Positions 1-7,890 are shown, counted from the first letter of the stretch. The stretch: 54,235 nucleotides of DNA from an uncultured Barnesiella sp. (GCA_944320015.1 CALUFO010000017.1:1-54235); one strand, 5' to 3'. A program made the numbers and translations. Notes: generated from the letters alone by a model not told the origin.

Positions 1-173
1 TTAGTCCGGATTTCTCCGGGTTATCCCCCTGTTACAGGCAGATTGCATACATGTTACTCACCCGTGCGCCGGTCGCCAGCAAAGGTATTGCTACCTCCCT
101 GCTGCCCCTCGACTTGCATGTGTTAGGCCTGTCGCTAGCGTTCATCCTGAGCCAGGATCAAACTCTTCGTTGT
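1..173 (-). rRNA. rrs: 16S ribosomal RNA, 5' end (partial)
   Basis: The reverse strand reads AGAGTTTGATCCTGGCTCAG (147-166), the universal start of 16S rRNA, followed by a Bacteroidales-type first domain with GATGAACGCTAGCGACAGG and GGGTGAGTAACATGTATGC. The mature 5' end is placed about 7 nt upstream of AGAGTTTG by comparison with E. coli, near 173. The gene is transcribed leftward out of the window, so only the first ~170 nt are present. The fragment supports order Bacteroidales; the family (Barnesiella/Coprobacter-like from memory) is a guess. Confidence 0.97.
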
Positions 174-330
174 ATATCTTGTTTCTTTTCTTTTTTCTAT
201 ACCTTCGAATTTCCCCGGCCGAAATTGACTTCGCTCTTTCTCTTGTACTACTCTTCTTTCCAGTCTTTTCAATGAACTTTGCCCTCCGTTTTTCACCCCG
301 GTCGAGCCGGTGTTCTTTCGAAAAGCGATG

Positions 331-363
331 CAAAGGTACGCTCTTTTTGTTTTATCCTCCAAA
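331..363 (-). promoter_or_regulatory. rrn operon promoter, Bacteroidota type
   Basis: On the minus strand the -33 box TTTG (363-360) is followed after 21 nt by the -7 box TACCTTTG (338-331), matching the Bacteroidota primary sigma factor consensus TTTG-N19-21-TAnnTTTG. Transcription would start near 324, giving a leader of about 150 nt before the 16S 5' end. This leader (174-324) is pyrimidine-rich on the plus strand and presumably contains rRNA processing stems. No protein gene is credible between 174 and 450. Confidence 0.85.
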
Positions 364-450
364 TTTTTTGAGCACTTTTTATGTTGTAAAGCATATTTTT
401 TTTGTAACCCGCTGATTGCGTTCGGTTTATTTACACGCCTTTCGCCCCTC

Positions 451-491
451 AAAAAAAAGGCGCCGCTCCATTTCTCCCGGTGCGGCGCCTT
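451..491 (-). terminator. Rho-independent terminator of the purC-ubiE transcript
   Basis: A perfect 10-bp stem AAGGCGCCGC (457-466) / GCGGCGCCTT (482-491) with a 15-nt loop is followed on the minus strand by a run of eight T residues (458-451). It lies 54 nt after the ubiE stop codon and just upstream of the rrn promoter, so it insulates the rRNA operon from read-through. Confidence 0.9.
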
Positions 492-545
492 CTGCGGCTG
501 GTTGGTGTTCGGGTTATAGAATCCCCTACATTCTTTCTTTACTGT

Positions 546-1283
546 TTATTTCTCTCCTATGTAAACAGTACATGCCCCAAAGGTGAGCCGGCGACAATAG
601 CACCGATCAAAACCGGCGCGGCGGAAGATATCGAGCATCGCTTCGCCTTGCGGCACAGCGGCTACCGAGCGAGGCAGATAGCTGTATGCCCGACGGTCTT
701 TCGACACCAGTCGTCCCACAAAGGGTATAAATGTATAGGTATAAAACTTATAGAATTGTTTGAAGGGGAAATGCTCGGGAGTGGACAACTCGATCACGCA
801 CAACGCTCCTCCGGGTCGCAAGACTCGATACATTTCCCGAAAACCGGCTTCTAAATGCTCGAAGTTGCGAACTCCATAGGCCACGGTAACTATATCGAAA
901 CTGTTGTCGTCGAAATCCATCGACAAGCAATCTTGCACCTCGAATAGCAATCGGCGCTGCGCATTGCGCTTGACTGCCTTTTCACGGGCTATTCGCAGCA
1001 TGCCTTCCGAGAGGTCTATGCCGATAATCTGGTCGGGGTGTAACCGCTCGTCGAGCAACAAAGCCAAATCGCCTGTCCCGGTAGCCACATCGAGAATCGC
1101 GCAATGGGGATAACGACGCAGCATTTTCACCGCTACCCGACGCCACCAACAATCTATACCCACAGTCATGGTGCGATTCATCGCATCGTAGGCCGGAGCT
1201 ATGGAGTCGAACATCTCGCGCACTTGCGTGGTCTTGTCCGTCTCGTCGTCATAGGGTTTTATCTTCTCTGCTTTGTAATCCAT
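546..1283 (-). CDS. ubiE: Demethylmenaquinone methyltransferase
   Basis: The 245-residue protein is a class I SAM-dependent methyltransferase of the UbiE/MenG family. It methylates demethylmenaquinone to menaquinone, the last step in making the respiratory quinone of Bacteroidales. Visible family marks are the N-terminal VREMFDSIAPAYDAMNRTMT, the SAM-binding motif I LDVATGTGDLAL, GIDLSEGML, and VAYGVRNFEH followed by YRVLRPGGALCVIEL. The length is normal for the family. It starts 22 nt after the purC stop, so the two genes are very probably co-transcribed, ending at the terminator at 491-451. UbiQ synthesis is unlikely in this lineage, so menaquinone is the expected product; menG is an equivalent name. 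Confidence 0.95.
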   Translation of the reverse strand: MDYKAEKIKPYDDETDKTTQVREMFDSIAPAYDAMNRTMTVGIDCWWRRVAVKMLRRYPHCAILDVATGTGDLALLLDERLHPDQIIGIDLSEGMLRIAREKAVKRNAQRRLLFEVQDCLSMDFDDNSFDIVTVAYGVRNFEHLEAGFREMYRVLRPGGALCVIELSTPEHFPFKQFYKFYTYTFIPFVGRLVSKDRRAYSYLPRSVAAVPQGEAMLDIFRRAGFDRCYCRRLTFGACTVYIGEK

Positions 1284-1305
1284 TCGACAAGTCCTTTTTT
1301 CCCTC

Positions 1306-2259
1306 TCATTTCTTGCGACTGTTCAGGAAATCGGTTACGTTTTTCTCGATGCGGGTGGCCAAGTCTTCGCCTTCGGCTTTGATAAATTTCTCACCCACGA
1401 TATGTTCATACAGCTCGATATAACGGTCGGACACGCTGTCGCAATAGGCCTCGGTCATTTCGGGAACCTGCTGTCCTTCTTTGCCTTGGAATCCGTTTTG
1501 AATGAGCCACTGACGGACAAACTCTTTCGAGAGTTGGCGTTGTTCCTCGCCACGGGCAAGACGCTCTTCATACCCGTCGGCGTAGAAATAGCGCGACGAA
1601 TCGGGCGTGTGAATCTCGTCGATAAGAATAATTTTATCGCCTATCTTACCAAACTCGTATTTCGTGTCCACGAGGATAAGCCCTTTTTGCGCAGCCATCT
1701 CACAGCCCCGTTGATAGAGAGCCAACGTATATTTTTCGAGTTGCTCGTAATCCTCGCGCGAAACAATGCCTCGGGCTATGATTTCGGCTTTCGATATATC
1801 CTCGTCGTGACCGGCATCGGCTTTGGTTGTCGGAGTGATAATGGGGTGCGGGAACTTCTCGTTCTCTTTCATACCCTCGGGCATCGTCTCTCCACAAAGC
1901 GTGCGCTTACCCGCCTTATATTCGCGCCACGCATGCCCGGTCAAATAGCCTCGCACCACCATTTCGACTTTAAACGGCTCACAACGCAAGCCCACGGTCA
2001 CCATCGGGTCGGGAGTGGCCACCTTCCAGTTGGGAAGAATATCCGACGTCGCATCCAAAAACTTGGCGGCAATCTGGTTCAGCACTTGCCCTTTGTAGGG
2101 AATACCCTCCGGAAGAATCACGTCGAATGCCGAGATACGATCGGTAACGACCATCACCAGCAACTCATCGTCGATGTTGTACACATCGCGCACTTTACCA
2201 TGATACACACTCTTTTGTCCGGGGAATTTGAAATCGGTTTTTACCAAAGCATTTTTCAT
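1306..2259 (-). CDS. purC: Phosphoribosylaminoimidazole-succinocarboxamide synthase (SAICAR synthetase)
   Basis: PurC joins aspartate to CAIR with ATP in de novo purine synthesis, in the cytoplasm. The 317-residue protein begins at the ATG at 2259 ([10 protein letters not shown]); the open frame runs 33 codons further upstream but those codons cross the promoter region and have no family similarity. Recognisable segments are [50 protein letters not shown], and [20 protein letters not shown] with the following HTPDSSRYF. It is the larger plant/yeast-like PurC form usual in Bacteroidota rather than the ~240-residue E. coli form. First gene of a two-gene unit with ubiE. Confidence 0.96.
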   Translation of the reverse strand: MKNALVKTDFKFPGQKSVYHGKVRDVYNIDDELLVMVVTDRISAFDVILPEGIPYKGQVLNQIAAKFLDATSDILPNWKVATPDPMVTVGLRCEPFKVEMVVRGYLTGHAWREYKAGKRTLCGETMPEGMKENEKFPHPIITPTTKADAGHDEDISKAEIIARGIVSREDYEQLEKYTLALYQRGCEMAAQKGLILVDTKYEFGKIGDKIILIDEIHTPDSSRYFYADGYEERLARGEEQRQLSKEFVRQWLIQNGFQGKEGQQVPEMTEAYCDSVSDRYIELYEHIVGEKFIKAEGEDLATRIEKNVTDFLNSRKK

Positions 2260-2313
2260 TTCTGTAATACTTTTTCGTTTATAATAAAATCGTTGTATGT
2301 CCTGTAAAAAGGC

Positions 2314-2370
2314 ACGACAAAGATACAACATAAAAACGATATAGTGCGTTAAAATCACCGCCTTTCCCTC
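2314..2370. repeat. Left copy of a 57-bp direct repeat bounding a 2.9 kb island
   Basis: This segment and 5266-5322 are in the same orientation and match at 54 of 57 positions without gaps (differences at repeat positions 5, 26 and 30 or close to these). The shared core includes AAAGATACAACATAAAAACG and TGCGTTAAAATCACCG. The repeats enclose 2895 bp holding two co-directional genes. They are too long for a transposon target duplication and look like attachment-like or recombination-derived ends. The copy here also supplies the purC promoter region. Confidence 0.9.
2318..2325 (-). promoter_or_regulatory. Probable purC -7 box
   Basis: TATCTTTG on the minus strand fits TAnnTTTG and lies about 60 nt upstream of the purC start. 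No TTTG is seen at the expected 19-22 nt, so only half of the consensus is present. The box sits inside the left 57-bp direct repeat; the corresponding position of the right repeat reads TATCTTTT. Confidence 0.5.
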
Positions 2371-2736
2371 GATCTTCTCTTTATGCCAACACCATCAAGT
2401 CAAAACGCATTATGGAAATGACCAATGGAAAGGCGGGTATCGAGAACGAAAAGGAGACGGCCTTTCTACTGGACCGGATGCAAACCTACAAGGAGAATCA
2501 ATAAAAGAGGGAAAAAAAGAAAGACGAGAACCAAATCAAGGTGGTTATCCGTATTATTATAGAAAATAAGGATTAAACTAAACTGATTTTGCGAAAGCAA
2601 CTTGAATTATCTTATTTTACAGATTTGAAGTAATTTGTTATATAGTTATAATCAGTAAAACCGTCACAATCTTCTGTGAAATTGTTACGTCCTTTTGCGT
2701 AATATACCGCTACTTTTGCATAAAAAGAAGACGTAT
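2371..2736. other. Non-coding or degenerate left margin of the island
   Basis: No intact gene is visible in this 366-bp stretch. A 30-codon frame at 2412-2504 (+) starts MEMTNGKAGIENEKE and ends in YKENQ; its polar, coding-like composition suggests the tail of a lost gene, but I do not recognise it. Towards the right the DNA becomes AT-rich and contains TACTTTTG (2711-2718), a -7 box 19 nt before the ATG of the next gene; no properly spaced -33 box was found. Confidence 0.4.
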
Positions 2737-3741
2737 ATGAATGCAATTAATAAAATAAACAGAAGGGAGTTTATCAAGACTTCCGTTATGACAGGAGGAG
2801 CCTTACTCGCTTCTACGGCAATGCCGGGACAGACGATGAATTTGTGGCTGGAGCAAAAGGACGATGCCAAGTTTACTAATGACGACTTATTGCAAGGAGT
2901 ATGTGACATCCATCTGCATTGTCTTCCTGATTCACGAGAACGGTCGGTGGATGAATACAATTTTATGAAAGAAGCAATCGTGGCAGGCTACCGTGCCGTA
3001 ATGTTCAAGTCGAATGACTTCAGTTGCCACGACCGGGCATATATCATCCGCCAGGCACTGCCACAGGCGGAATGTTTCGGCAGTTTTTGCATGAACCGTG
3101 TGCATGGAGACAAGGTCAATCCCTTTGCCGCACAAAAGGCTATTGAGACAAGCGGAGGCTTATGCCGCTGTATTTGGATGCCGACATTGGATGCAGCTTA
3201 TCAATGGCAGAGAGAGAAGCGTAAGGGAAAAGGCATTCCCGTATTGGACGATAAGGGACAGGTTTTGCCGGAAGTGGTTAAAGTAATGGAAATATGTGCA
3301 GAAGCTGACATTATTTTTGCAACCGGACATTCTTCTCCAAAAGAAAGCATGACCCTTATCAGCAAGGCGCAAGAAATTGGCGTGAAGCGTATCGTTGTCA
3401 CCCATGCCAATTCGTCAATCTGGACGATGACGCAAGACCAAATCAAGCGATGCATCGACCTTGGCGCATACATAGAATATTGCTATCTGCCTTGTCTTTG
3501 GGGAGAAGGGACAAAGATGCCCCAATACCAACGGCAAACCATCAAGGAATTTGCTTCGTTTGTCCGCATTGACCCTACACGGAGCTTTATTTCTACAGAC
3601 TTAGGACAGGCTGTGATGCCACATCCCATTGAGGGTATGAGGGATTGCACCGTAAAATTACAATCAGTTGGAGTTTCTCAAAGCGACATTGATTTGCTAG
3701 TCCGTAGCAATCCTGCATGGCTGTTAGGTTTGAATAAATAA
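2737..3741 (+). CDS. Amidohydrolase-superfamily protein with Tat-type signal (DUF6282-like)
   Basis: The 334-residue protein starts at the ATG at 2737; an in-frame TTG at 2695 would add 14 residues but lies across the promoter. Residues 9-16 read RREFIKTS, a twin-arginine motif, followed by a hydrophobic segment, so export in folded form is likely. The body shows the metal-ligand set of the amidohydrolase superfamily: H59-x-H61 in CDIHLHC, K91 in VMFKSND, H198 in FATGHSS, H223 in VVTHANSS and D288 in FISTDLGQ, pointing to a hydrolytic or lyase TIM barrel with one or two metal ions. The substrate is unknown. The DUF6282 assignment is from memory of the D-H-H...R...K-N pattern. It is followed after 12 nt by an aldo/keto reductase, and both lie between the direct repeats. 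Its DNA appears more AT-rich than the surrounding housekeeping genes, consistent with transfer. Confidence 0.75.
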   Translation: MNAINKINRREFIKTSVMTGGALLASTAMPGQTMNLWLEQKDDAKFTNDDLLQGVCDIHLHCLPDSRERSVDEYNFMKEAIVAGYRAVMFKSNDFSCHDRAYIIRQALPQAECFGSFCMNRVHGDKVNPFAAQKAIETSGGLCRCIWMPTLDAAYQWQREKRKGKGIPVLDDKGQVLPEVVKVMEICAEADIIFATGHSSPKESMTLISKAQEIGVKRIVVTHANSSIWTMTQDQIKRCIDLGAYIEYCYLPCLWGEGTKMPQYQRQTIKEFASFVRIDPTRSFISTDLGQAVMPHPIEGMRDCTVKLQSVGVSQSDIDLLVRSNPAWLLGLNK

Positions 3742-3753
3742 AAAAGAAAAATT

Positions 3754-5043
3754 ATGGACAGAAGAAATTTCATCAAAAGCGGATTATTAGCCGCGACTGT
3801 CGGTGCCACAATGGGACCGAAAGCCATTGCACAGGAAGCAAACAGACGTGTGGAGCAGGAACAGAAAGCAAAGGACATCTTGAATTATAATCCGGCAATG
3901 CAATACCGCCCGATGGGCAGAACAGGAGTGAACGTGTCGGCATTGGGCTTCGGAATGTTGCGCCTGCCGATGAAGAACGGGCATGTGGACTTTGAACAGA
4001 CTACACCGATGGTGCGCCGTGCCATCGAAGGAGGTGTTAACTACATTGATACCGGACGTGTCTATATGGGAGGCGAAAGCGAGCAGGCAGTCGGCAAGGC
4101 ACTTGCCGGAGGCTGGCGCGACCAGGTCTATGTCACTTCCAAAATGCCGTGGTGGGAGATGCAGAGTGCAGACGATTTCGAAAAGTTCTTCGACCAGTCA
4201 AGGCGAACCATAGATACCGATGTAATCGATTTCTACCACATCCACATGATTATGCATCGGGCGTGGAAGGATTATGTGTTGCCGTACAAACTCATCGAGA
4301 AGATGGAAAATCTGAAGGCACAAGGGAAAATACGCTTTATGGGCTTTTCTTTCCACGATAGCCTGCAACTGTTCAAACGGGTAGTCGAATATACACCGGC
4401 ATGGGATTTCTGCCTTATCCAGCACAACTATCTTGATTACGAATATGAGGCAGGCGTGCTCGGTCCGAAATATGCCGCCGCCAATGGCATGGGTCTTGCC
4501 GTGATGAAGCCTGTTCGCACCGGCTTCCTTGCCAATCTGCCACAAGTGATGCGCAACGCGCTTGCTTCCACGGGCATTCACAAGCCCGATGTGGAATGGG
4601 CGTTGGATTACCTGTGGGATATTCCCGAAGTCAGCGTAGCAGTCAGCGGCATGGGCAGCATGGATGATGTAGAAGAAAATCTGAAATATGCCGCAAAAGC
4701 TCGCCCGAACATGCTCACTTCTGCCGAACGTGAGGCATTGGGAGCAGCCATCTACGCTTACCGCCATGCGCCGGGGCACATCGACTGTACGGGCTGCTAT
4801 CAGTGCATTCCCTGTCCGCACAACGTGGCCATCGGCTACATCTTCGCCTATGTCTACAACAACTACCTTCTGCACCGCAACAAGGATCGGGCAATGGCTG
4901 ACTACACCGTATCCATGTCTCCCGTTCAGCGCGGCGACCCGGCTTCATCGTGTGTGAGTTGTGGCGAATGCCTGGCCAAGTGCCCGCAGCATCTGGATAT
5001 ACCCAATCTGCTGGCAAAAGTAAAGGAAACGATGGGGAAATAA
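3754..5043 (+). CDS. Tat-exported aldo/keto reductase with a two-cluster iron-sulfur domain
   Basis: The 429-residue protein begins with DRRNFIKSG and a hydrophobic stretch ending near AIAQ, a twin-arginine signal. Residues ~50-320 are an aldo/keto reductase barrel with the catalytic tetrad D99, Y104 (DTGRVYMGGESE), K130 (VTSKMP) and H164 (FYHIHMI). The C-terminal part carries eight cysteines in two ferredoxin-like groups: C345-x2-C-x2-C-x2-C354-P and C400-x2-C-x2-C-x3-C410-P, expected to bind two 4Fe-4S clusters. Proteins of this type are annotated as AKR with 4Fe-4S dicluster and are common in anaerobes; the substrate is not known. The Tat signal makes sense because a cluster-loaded protein must be exported folded. 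It forms a two-gene unit with the upstream hydrolase (12 nt gap). Confidence 0.88.
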   Translation: MDRRNFIKSGLLAATVGATMGPKAIAQEANRRVEQEQKAKDILNYNPAMQYRPMGRTGVNVSALGFGMLRLPMKNGHVDFEQTTPMVRRAIEGGVNYIDTGRVYMGGESEQAVGKALAGGWRDQVYVTSKMPWWEMQSADDFEKFFDQSRRTIDTDVIDFYHIHMIMHRAWKDYVLPYKLIEKMENLKAQGKIRFMGFSFHDSLQLFKRVVEYTPAWDFCLIQHNYLDYEYEAGVLGPKYAAANGMGLAVMKPVRTGFLANLPQVMRNALASTGIHKPDVEWALDYLWDIPEVSVAVSGMGSMDDVEENLKYAAKARPNMLTSAEREALGAAIYAYRHAPGHIDCTGCYQCIPCPHNVAIGYIFAYVYNNYLLHRNKDRAMADYTVSMSPVQRGDPASSCVSCGECLAKCPQHLDIPNLLAKVKETMGK

Positions 5044-5065
5044 TATTCCGACCATCTGCATATGA

Positions 5066-5290
5066 GCGATACTGTTGATTGACGCACCTAAGATGTTCCG
5101 TGAGATGAATGACATTGATATTGAAAATGTAGAAATAAACGATGCGGACGAGGTGTTCTGGAGATGCAATCGCATTCAAGTCTAAAATCTGAAGCTGCAT
5201 GGCGGTACTCATCCGTTCATGTTCTGTAACGATATTTATGTAGATGGATTGAAAAGTAACAGTAAACGAAAAAGATACAACATAAAAACG
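5066..5290 (+). pseudogene. Possible gene remnant at the right margin of the island
   Basis: One frame reads LIDAPKMFREMNDIDIENVE and onward for 36 residues to a stop at 5183-5185, then continues in the same frame with LKLHGGTHPFMF and DIYVDGLKSN until a stop at about 5294. The coding-like sequence has no start and an internal stop, so it looks like a decayed fragment. The CNDIYVDGLKS part loosely resembles leucine-rich surface proteins of the BspA type, but this is weak. It runs into the right direct repeat. Confidence 0.3.
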
Positions 5291-5322
5291 AGATAATGCG
5301 TTAAAATCACCGCCTTTCCCTC
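5266..5322. repeat. Right copy of the 57-bp direct repeat
   Basis: Same orientation as 2314-2370 and 54/57 identical. Recombination between the two copies would remove the 2.9 kb island and restore a single copy between the lipoprotein gene (5401-6162) and purC. The segment 5323-5400 that follows holds no gene. Confidence 0.9.
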
Positions 5323-5400
5323 TATTTTAAAATAAGAATGCCGCCGGCAGATACGACACCTCGCGACGACATTCCTATGAACAGTACGATTTCAAAAAGT

Positions 5401-6162
5401 CTATTCGACCTTTACCATCTCGAAGAAACTGCTTATTTCCTGCTGGTCGATGGCCTGCCGCACATTGAACCGTTTCACTTGATCCATGTAGCCGTTTTTT
5501 TTAGCCTTTACCTCGATAATTACATCTCTTGAATTTTCATACGTCAGCCCCAAGATATTGAACGAACGGGTCTCCTCATAGGGCGTAGGAGCCAAATATA
5601 GCTCATTGGTGTTCTTCACCTCATCGGGCACACTCGATATGACCCGCCAAAACAGCCGAACACCCTGTGGATTGGAATCGAAATACCAACGAATTATCGT
5701 CCGCTCCAATGCCGTACCGCCCGCATTTTCGCGCGACACCCTCTTCTCGGCCTCACCGCTCGCAATGGTAGGATCGTTTATATAGGCTGCCTGTTTAAAT
5801 TCATATTGAATGCCTTGTGCTCCGATTGTAGCGGGATTGACTGTAATCGATTCTGTTACACCGCCTTTCACAAATAGAAGTTCAACCGGTTTAACGGTCG
5901 TCTCAGTATTGACATTCGCTCCATTATGTGTTGCAACAGCAGTGGCTGTCACCGGCAAATTGGCCACACACGGGGTTGTCCCTAAAACTTTTCCTTCACA
6001 CAAGACCATAGCTCCTACCGGGTCTGACGTAATATTTGTTTTTACATAACTCGTCGCGGTTGCGGTATAAGACTGGTTTACCAATGTCTTTTTCAAGCCA
6101 CAGGAAGACAGAAGTAAGCCTACCGATAATACCATAAAAACATGTACAAAAGAGTTTTTCAT
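5401..6162 (-). CDS. Outer-membrane-type lipoprotein with a PEGA-like segment
   Basis: A 253-residue protein with a signal peptide and lipobox LLSSCG (Cys about position 21), so it is a lipoprotein. After a linker, residues ~45-70 (TNITSDPVGAMVLCEGKVLG followed by TTPC) match the PEGA-like pattern in which a short beta hairpin presents G-x-x-x-G-x-T-P. The rest contains IRWYFDSNPQGVRLFWRVIS, another PEGA-like or surface-array repeat, and ends in a beta-rich domain. The function is unknown; PEGA domains are usually found in surface or envelope proteins. The gene is preceded by a ~310-nt leader carrying a long inverted repeat (6366-6486) and a -7 box at 6494-6487. Confidence 0.75.
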   Translation of the reverse strand: MKNSFVHVFMVLSVGLLLSSCGLKKTLVNQSYTATATSYVKTNITSDPVGAMVLCEGKVLGTTPCVANLPVTATAVATHNGANVNTETTVKPVELLFVKGGVTESITVNPATIGAQGIQYEFKQAAYINDPTIASGEAEKRVSRENAGGTALERTIIRWYFDSNPQGVRLFWRVISSVPDEVKNTNELYLAPTPYEETRSFNILGLTYENSRDVIIEVKAKKNGYMDQVKRFNVRQAIDQQEISSFFEMVKVE

Positions 6163-6365
6163 ATTCTTTACTTTTTAAAGTTATTCAATCGCCTATTAAT
6201 AAAGTCGTTAATCATTCGACCACATTAATGCAGAATTGAATACGTTTCGGTTATTGACTTAATTTTGAAAATTCTGGTTTTTGCTCTACTGACACTATCC
6301 TATACATACATAAAAAAGCGGCGAGCCAAACTTCAAGGCATAAAAAATGCGAGCTATTCTTGCTT

Positions 6366-6486
6366 GCAGAGGGAGGTCCTGAGAAAACCATGCACCAACA
6401 AACGAAGTAAAGCTCGCATGTATATATGCGAGCGCCCACTTTACTTATCGTTGGTGCAGAACAAAATTTCTCAGGTTTCCCTCTGC
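6366..6486 (-). repeat. Long imperfect inverted repeat in the leader of the lipoprotein gene
   Basis: The arms 6366-6419 and 6426-6486 pair along most of their length: GCAGAGGGA with TCCCTCTGC at the base, CCTGAGAAA with TTTCTCAGG, TGCACCAAC with GTTGGTGCA, AAGTAAAG with CTTTACTT, and GCTCGCAT with ATGCGAGC around a 6-nt loop. A third copy, ATGCGAGC (6347-6354), lies next to a run of six A, so in the minus-strand RNA a GCTCGCAT followed by UUUUUU could compete for the loop-proximal arm. It may be a structured RNA leader with an attenuator or a MITE. The remaining sequence between 6163 and 6733 shows no gene. Confidence 0.75.
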
Positions 6487-6494
6487 CAAAGATA
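6487..6494 (-). promoter_or_regulatory. Candidate -7 box for the lipoprotein transcript
   Basis: TATCTTTG on the minus strand fits TAnnTTTG and lies at the very edge of the inverted repeat, so transcription would begin at about its first base. A TTTA at 6516-6513 (18-nt spacing) is a poor -33 match. The 14 bases TTCCCTCTGCCAAA here (6477-6490) recur exactly at 7772-7785 in the phoH leader. Confidence 0.45.
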
Positions 6495-6733
6495 AAGTTA
6501 AACGCTTTTCCTTAAATTCCTAAAATGTATGTACAAATTCTTTGTTATATTCTCATAGGCATTAATCTTGATTTATTTGCAAACTTAAAAAAAAATTTTA
6601 TTTTCCCCCAAACATTGTATTTCTAAATTCAGTTCGACACACCCGGCCACAAACGAGAGTAGACAAAAACCTGCAATCGGTTACGACCCGGTTCGTCACT
6701 CTCCCGGTCATTTTTCCCACAGGTTGCCTCCCA

Positions 6734-7732
6734 TCACACTTCTTCCTTCTTACTGGCTTTCTCCTGCTTGCGGTCGGCCGCAGCCTTGCGCACCTTCTCG
6801 TCGTGCTTTTCATAGGCCTCCACGATACGTTGTACCAATTTATGCCGCACAATATCTTTCTTGTTGAAATCCACCCGGGCTATACCCTCGACATTTTTCA
6901 AAATATCCATCGCCTGCACCAGACCCGAGGTCTGCGAGGCCGGCAGGTCTATTTGCGTCATATCGCCGGTAACGATCATTTTCGCATTCATGCCCAACCG
7001 GGTAAGAAACATTTTTATTTGGTGAGTGGTCGTATTTTGCGCCTCGTCGAGAATAATCACCGCGTCACTCAATGTACGGCCGCGCATAAAGGCCAATGGG
7101 GCGATCTGTATCACATTCGATTCCATATACTCTTTCAACTTCACGGCCGGAATCATATCCTGCAAAGCATCGTAAAGAGGTTGCAGATAGGGATCGATTT
7201 TGTCTTTCATATCACCCGGCAGGAAACCCAGCTTCTCGCCGGCCTCCACAGCCGGACGACTCAGAATAATCTTTTTCACCTCTTTGTTTTTCAAGGCTTT
7301 CACAGCGAGAGCTATCGCCACATAGGTCTTTCCCGAGCCGGCCGGACCCAATGCGAAAGTCAAATCGTTCTTGACAAAAGCCTCCACCAAACGCTTTTGA
7401 TTCGGGGTACGCCCCGTGATAGGCTTGCCGTTCACACCATAAATAATCACATTCTCCTGCGGTTTCACCGTCTGCGGCTCATCACCTTTAACGACATCGA
7501 TAATCACCTCCTCGTTCAGTTGGTTATATTCGGCACAATATCTTTCAAGTTGTTTAATCTTCGCCTCAAACAACTCGGTCTCTTTCTCATCGCCGATTAC
7601 CTTCATCACATTCCCCCGGGCGGCAATACGCACTTTGGGAAAAAGATTTTTAATCAACTGCACATTGACATTGTTCACGCCATAAAAAGTCACCGGATCA
7701 ACGGCATCCAATATGATTACTCTCTCTATCAT
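6734..7732 (-). CDS. phoH: PhoH family ATPase
   Basis: The 332-residue cytoplasmic protein has the PhoH-like P-loop fold: Walker A GPAGSGKT, then LSRPAVEAGEKLGFLPGD, and Walker B AVIILDEAQN followed by TRLGMNAKMIVTGD (sensor). An N-terminal ~100-residue region resembles a small KH-type RNA-binding segment (NLFPKVRIAARGN). The Bacteroidota and YbeZ-type proteins are linked to RNA metabolism and ribosome maturation; the exact activity is not established. A lysine/glutamate-rich tail ends the protein. Length and motifs are typical. A good promoter lies at 7890-7858. Confidence 0.93.
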   Translation of the reverse strand: MIERVIILDAVDPVTFYGVNNVNVQLIKNLFPKVRIAARGNVMKVIGDEKETELFEAKIKQLERYCAEYNQLNEEVIIDVVKGDEPQTVKPQENVIIYGVNGKPITGRTPNQKRLVEAFVKNDLTFALGPAGSGKTYVAIALAVKALKNKEVKKIILSRPAVEAGEKLGFLPGDMKDKIDPYLQPLYDALQDMIPAVKLKEYMESNVIQIAPLAFMRGRTLSDAVIILDEAQNTTTHQIKMFLTRLGMNAKMIVTGDMTQIDLPASQTSGLVQAMDILKNVEGIARVDFNKKDIVRHKLVQRIVEAYEKHDEKVRKAAADRKQEKASKKEEV

Positions 7733-7857
7733 TCGACTGTTTCAAAAATTTCTCATTCAAAGCGATGTTGCTTCCCTCTGCCAAAATAGGAGAAGAAAAT
7801 CAGGCCGCTCCCCCCCCCGATACTGCAACAAGGTCACAACCTTCTCCTCGCTATCTG

Positions 7858-7890
7858 CAAAAATAAAAAAATATCCTCTTATTATTCAAA
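7858..7890 (-). promoter_or_regulatory. phoH promoter, Bacteroidota type
   Basis: Minus strand TTTG (7890-7887), 21-nt spacer, TATTTTTG (7865-7858). It overlaps the last codons of mutY. The start would be near 7851, leaving a ~118-nt leader that contains a run of nine C (7810-7818, plus strand). Confidence 0.7.

Noticed and set aside
51-519. Several short frames over the 16S gene and rrn leader
   Set aside because: They overlap rRNA and a promoter/terminator region and encode no recognisable protein.
1402-2307. 301-residue plus-strand frame opposite purC
   Set aside because: Antisense to purC, which has complete family motifs on the minus strand.
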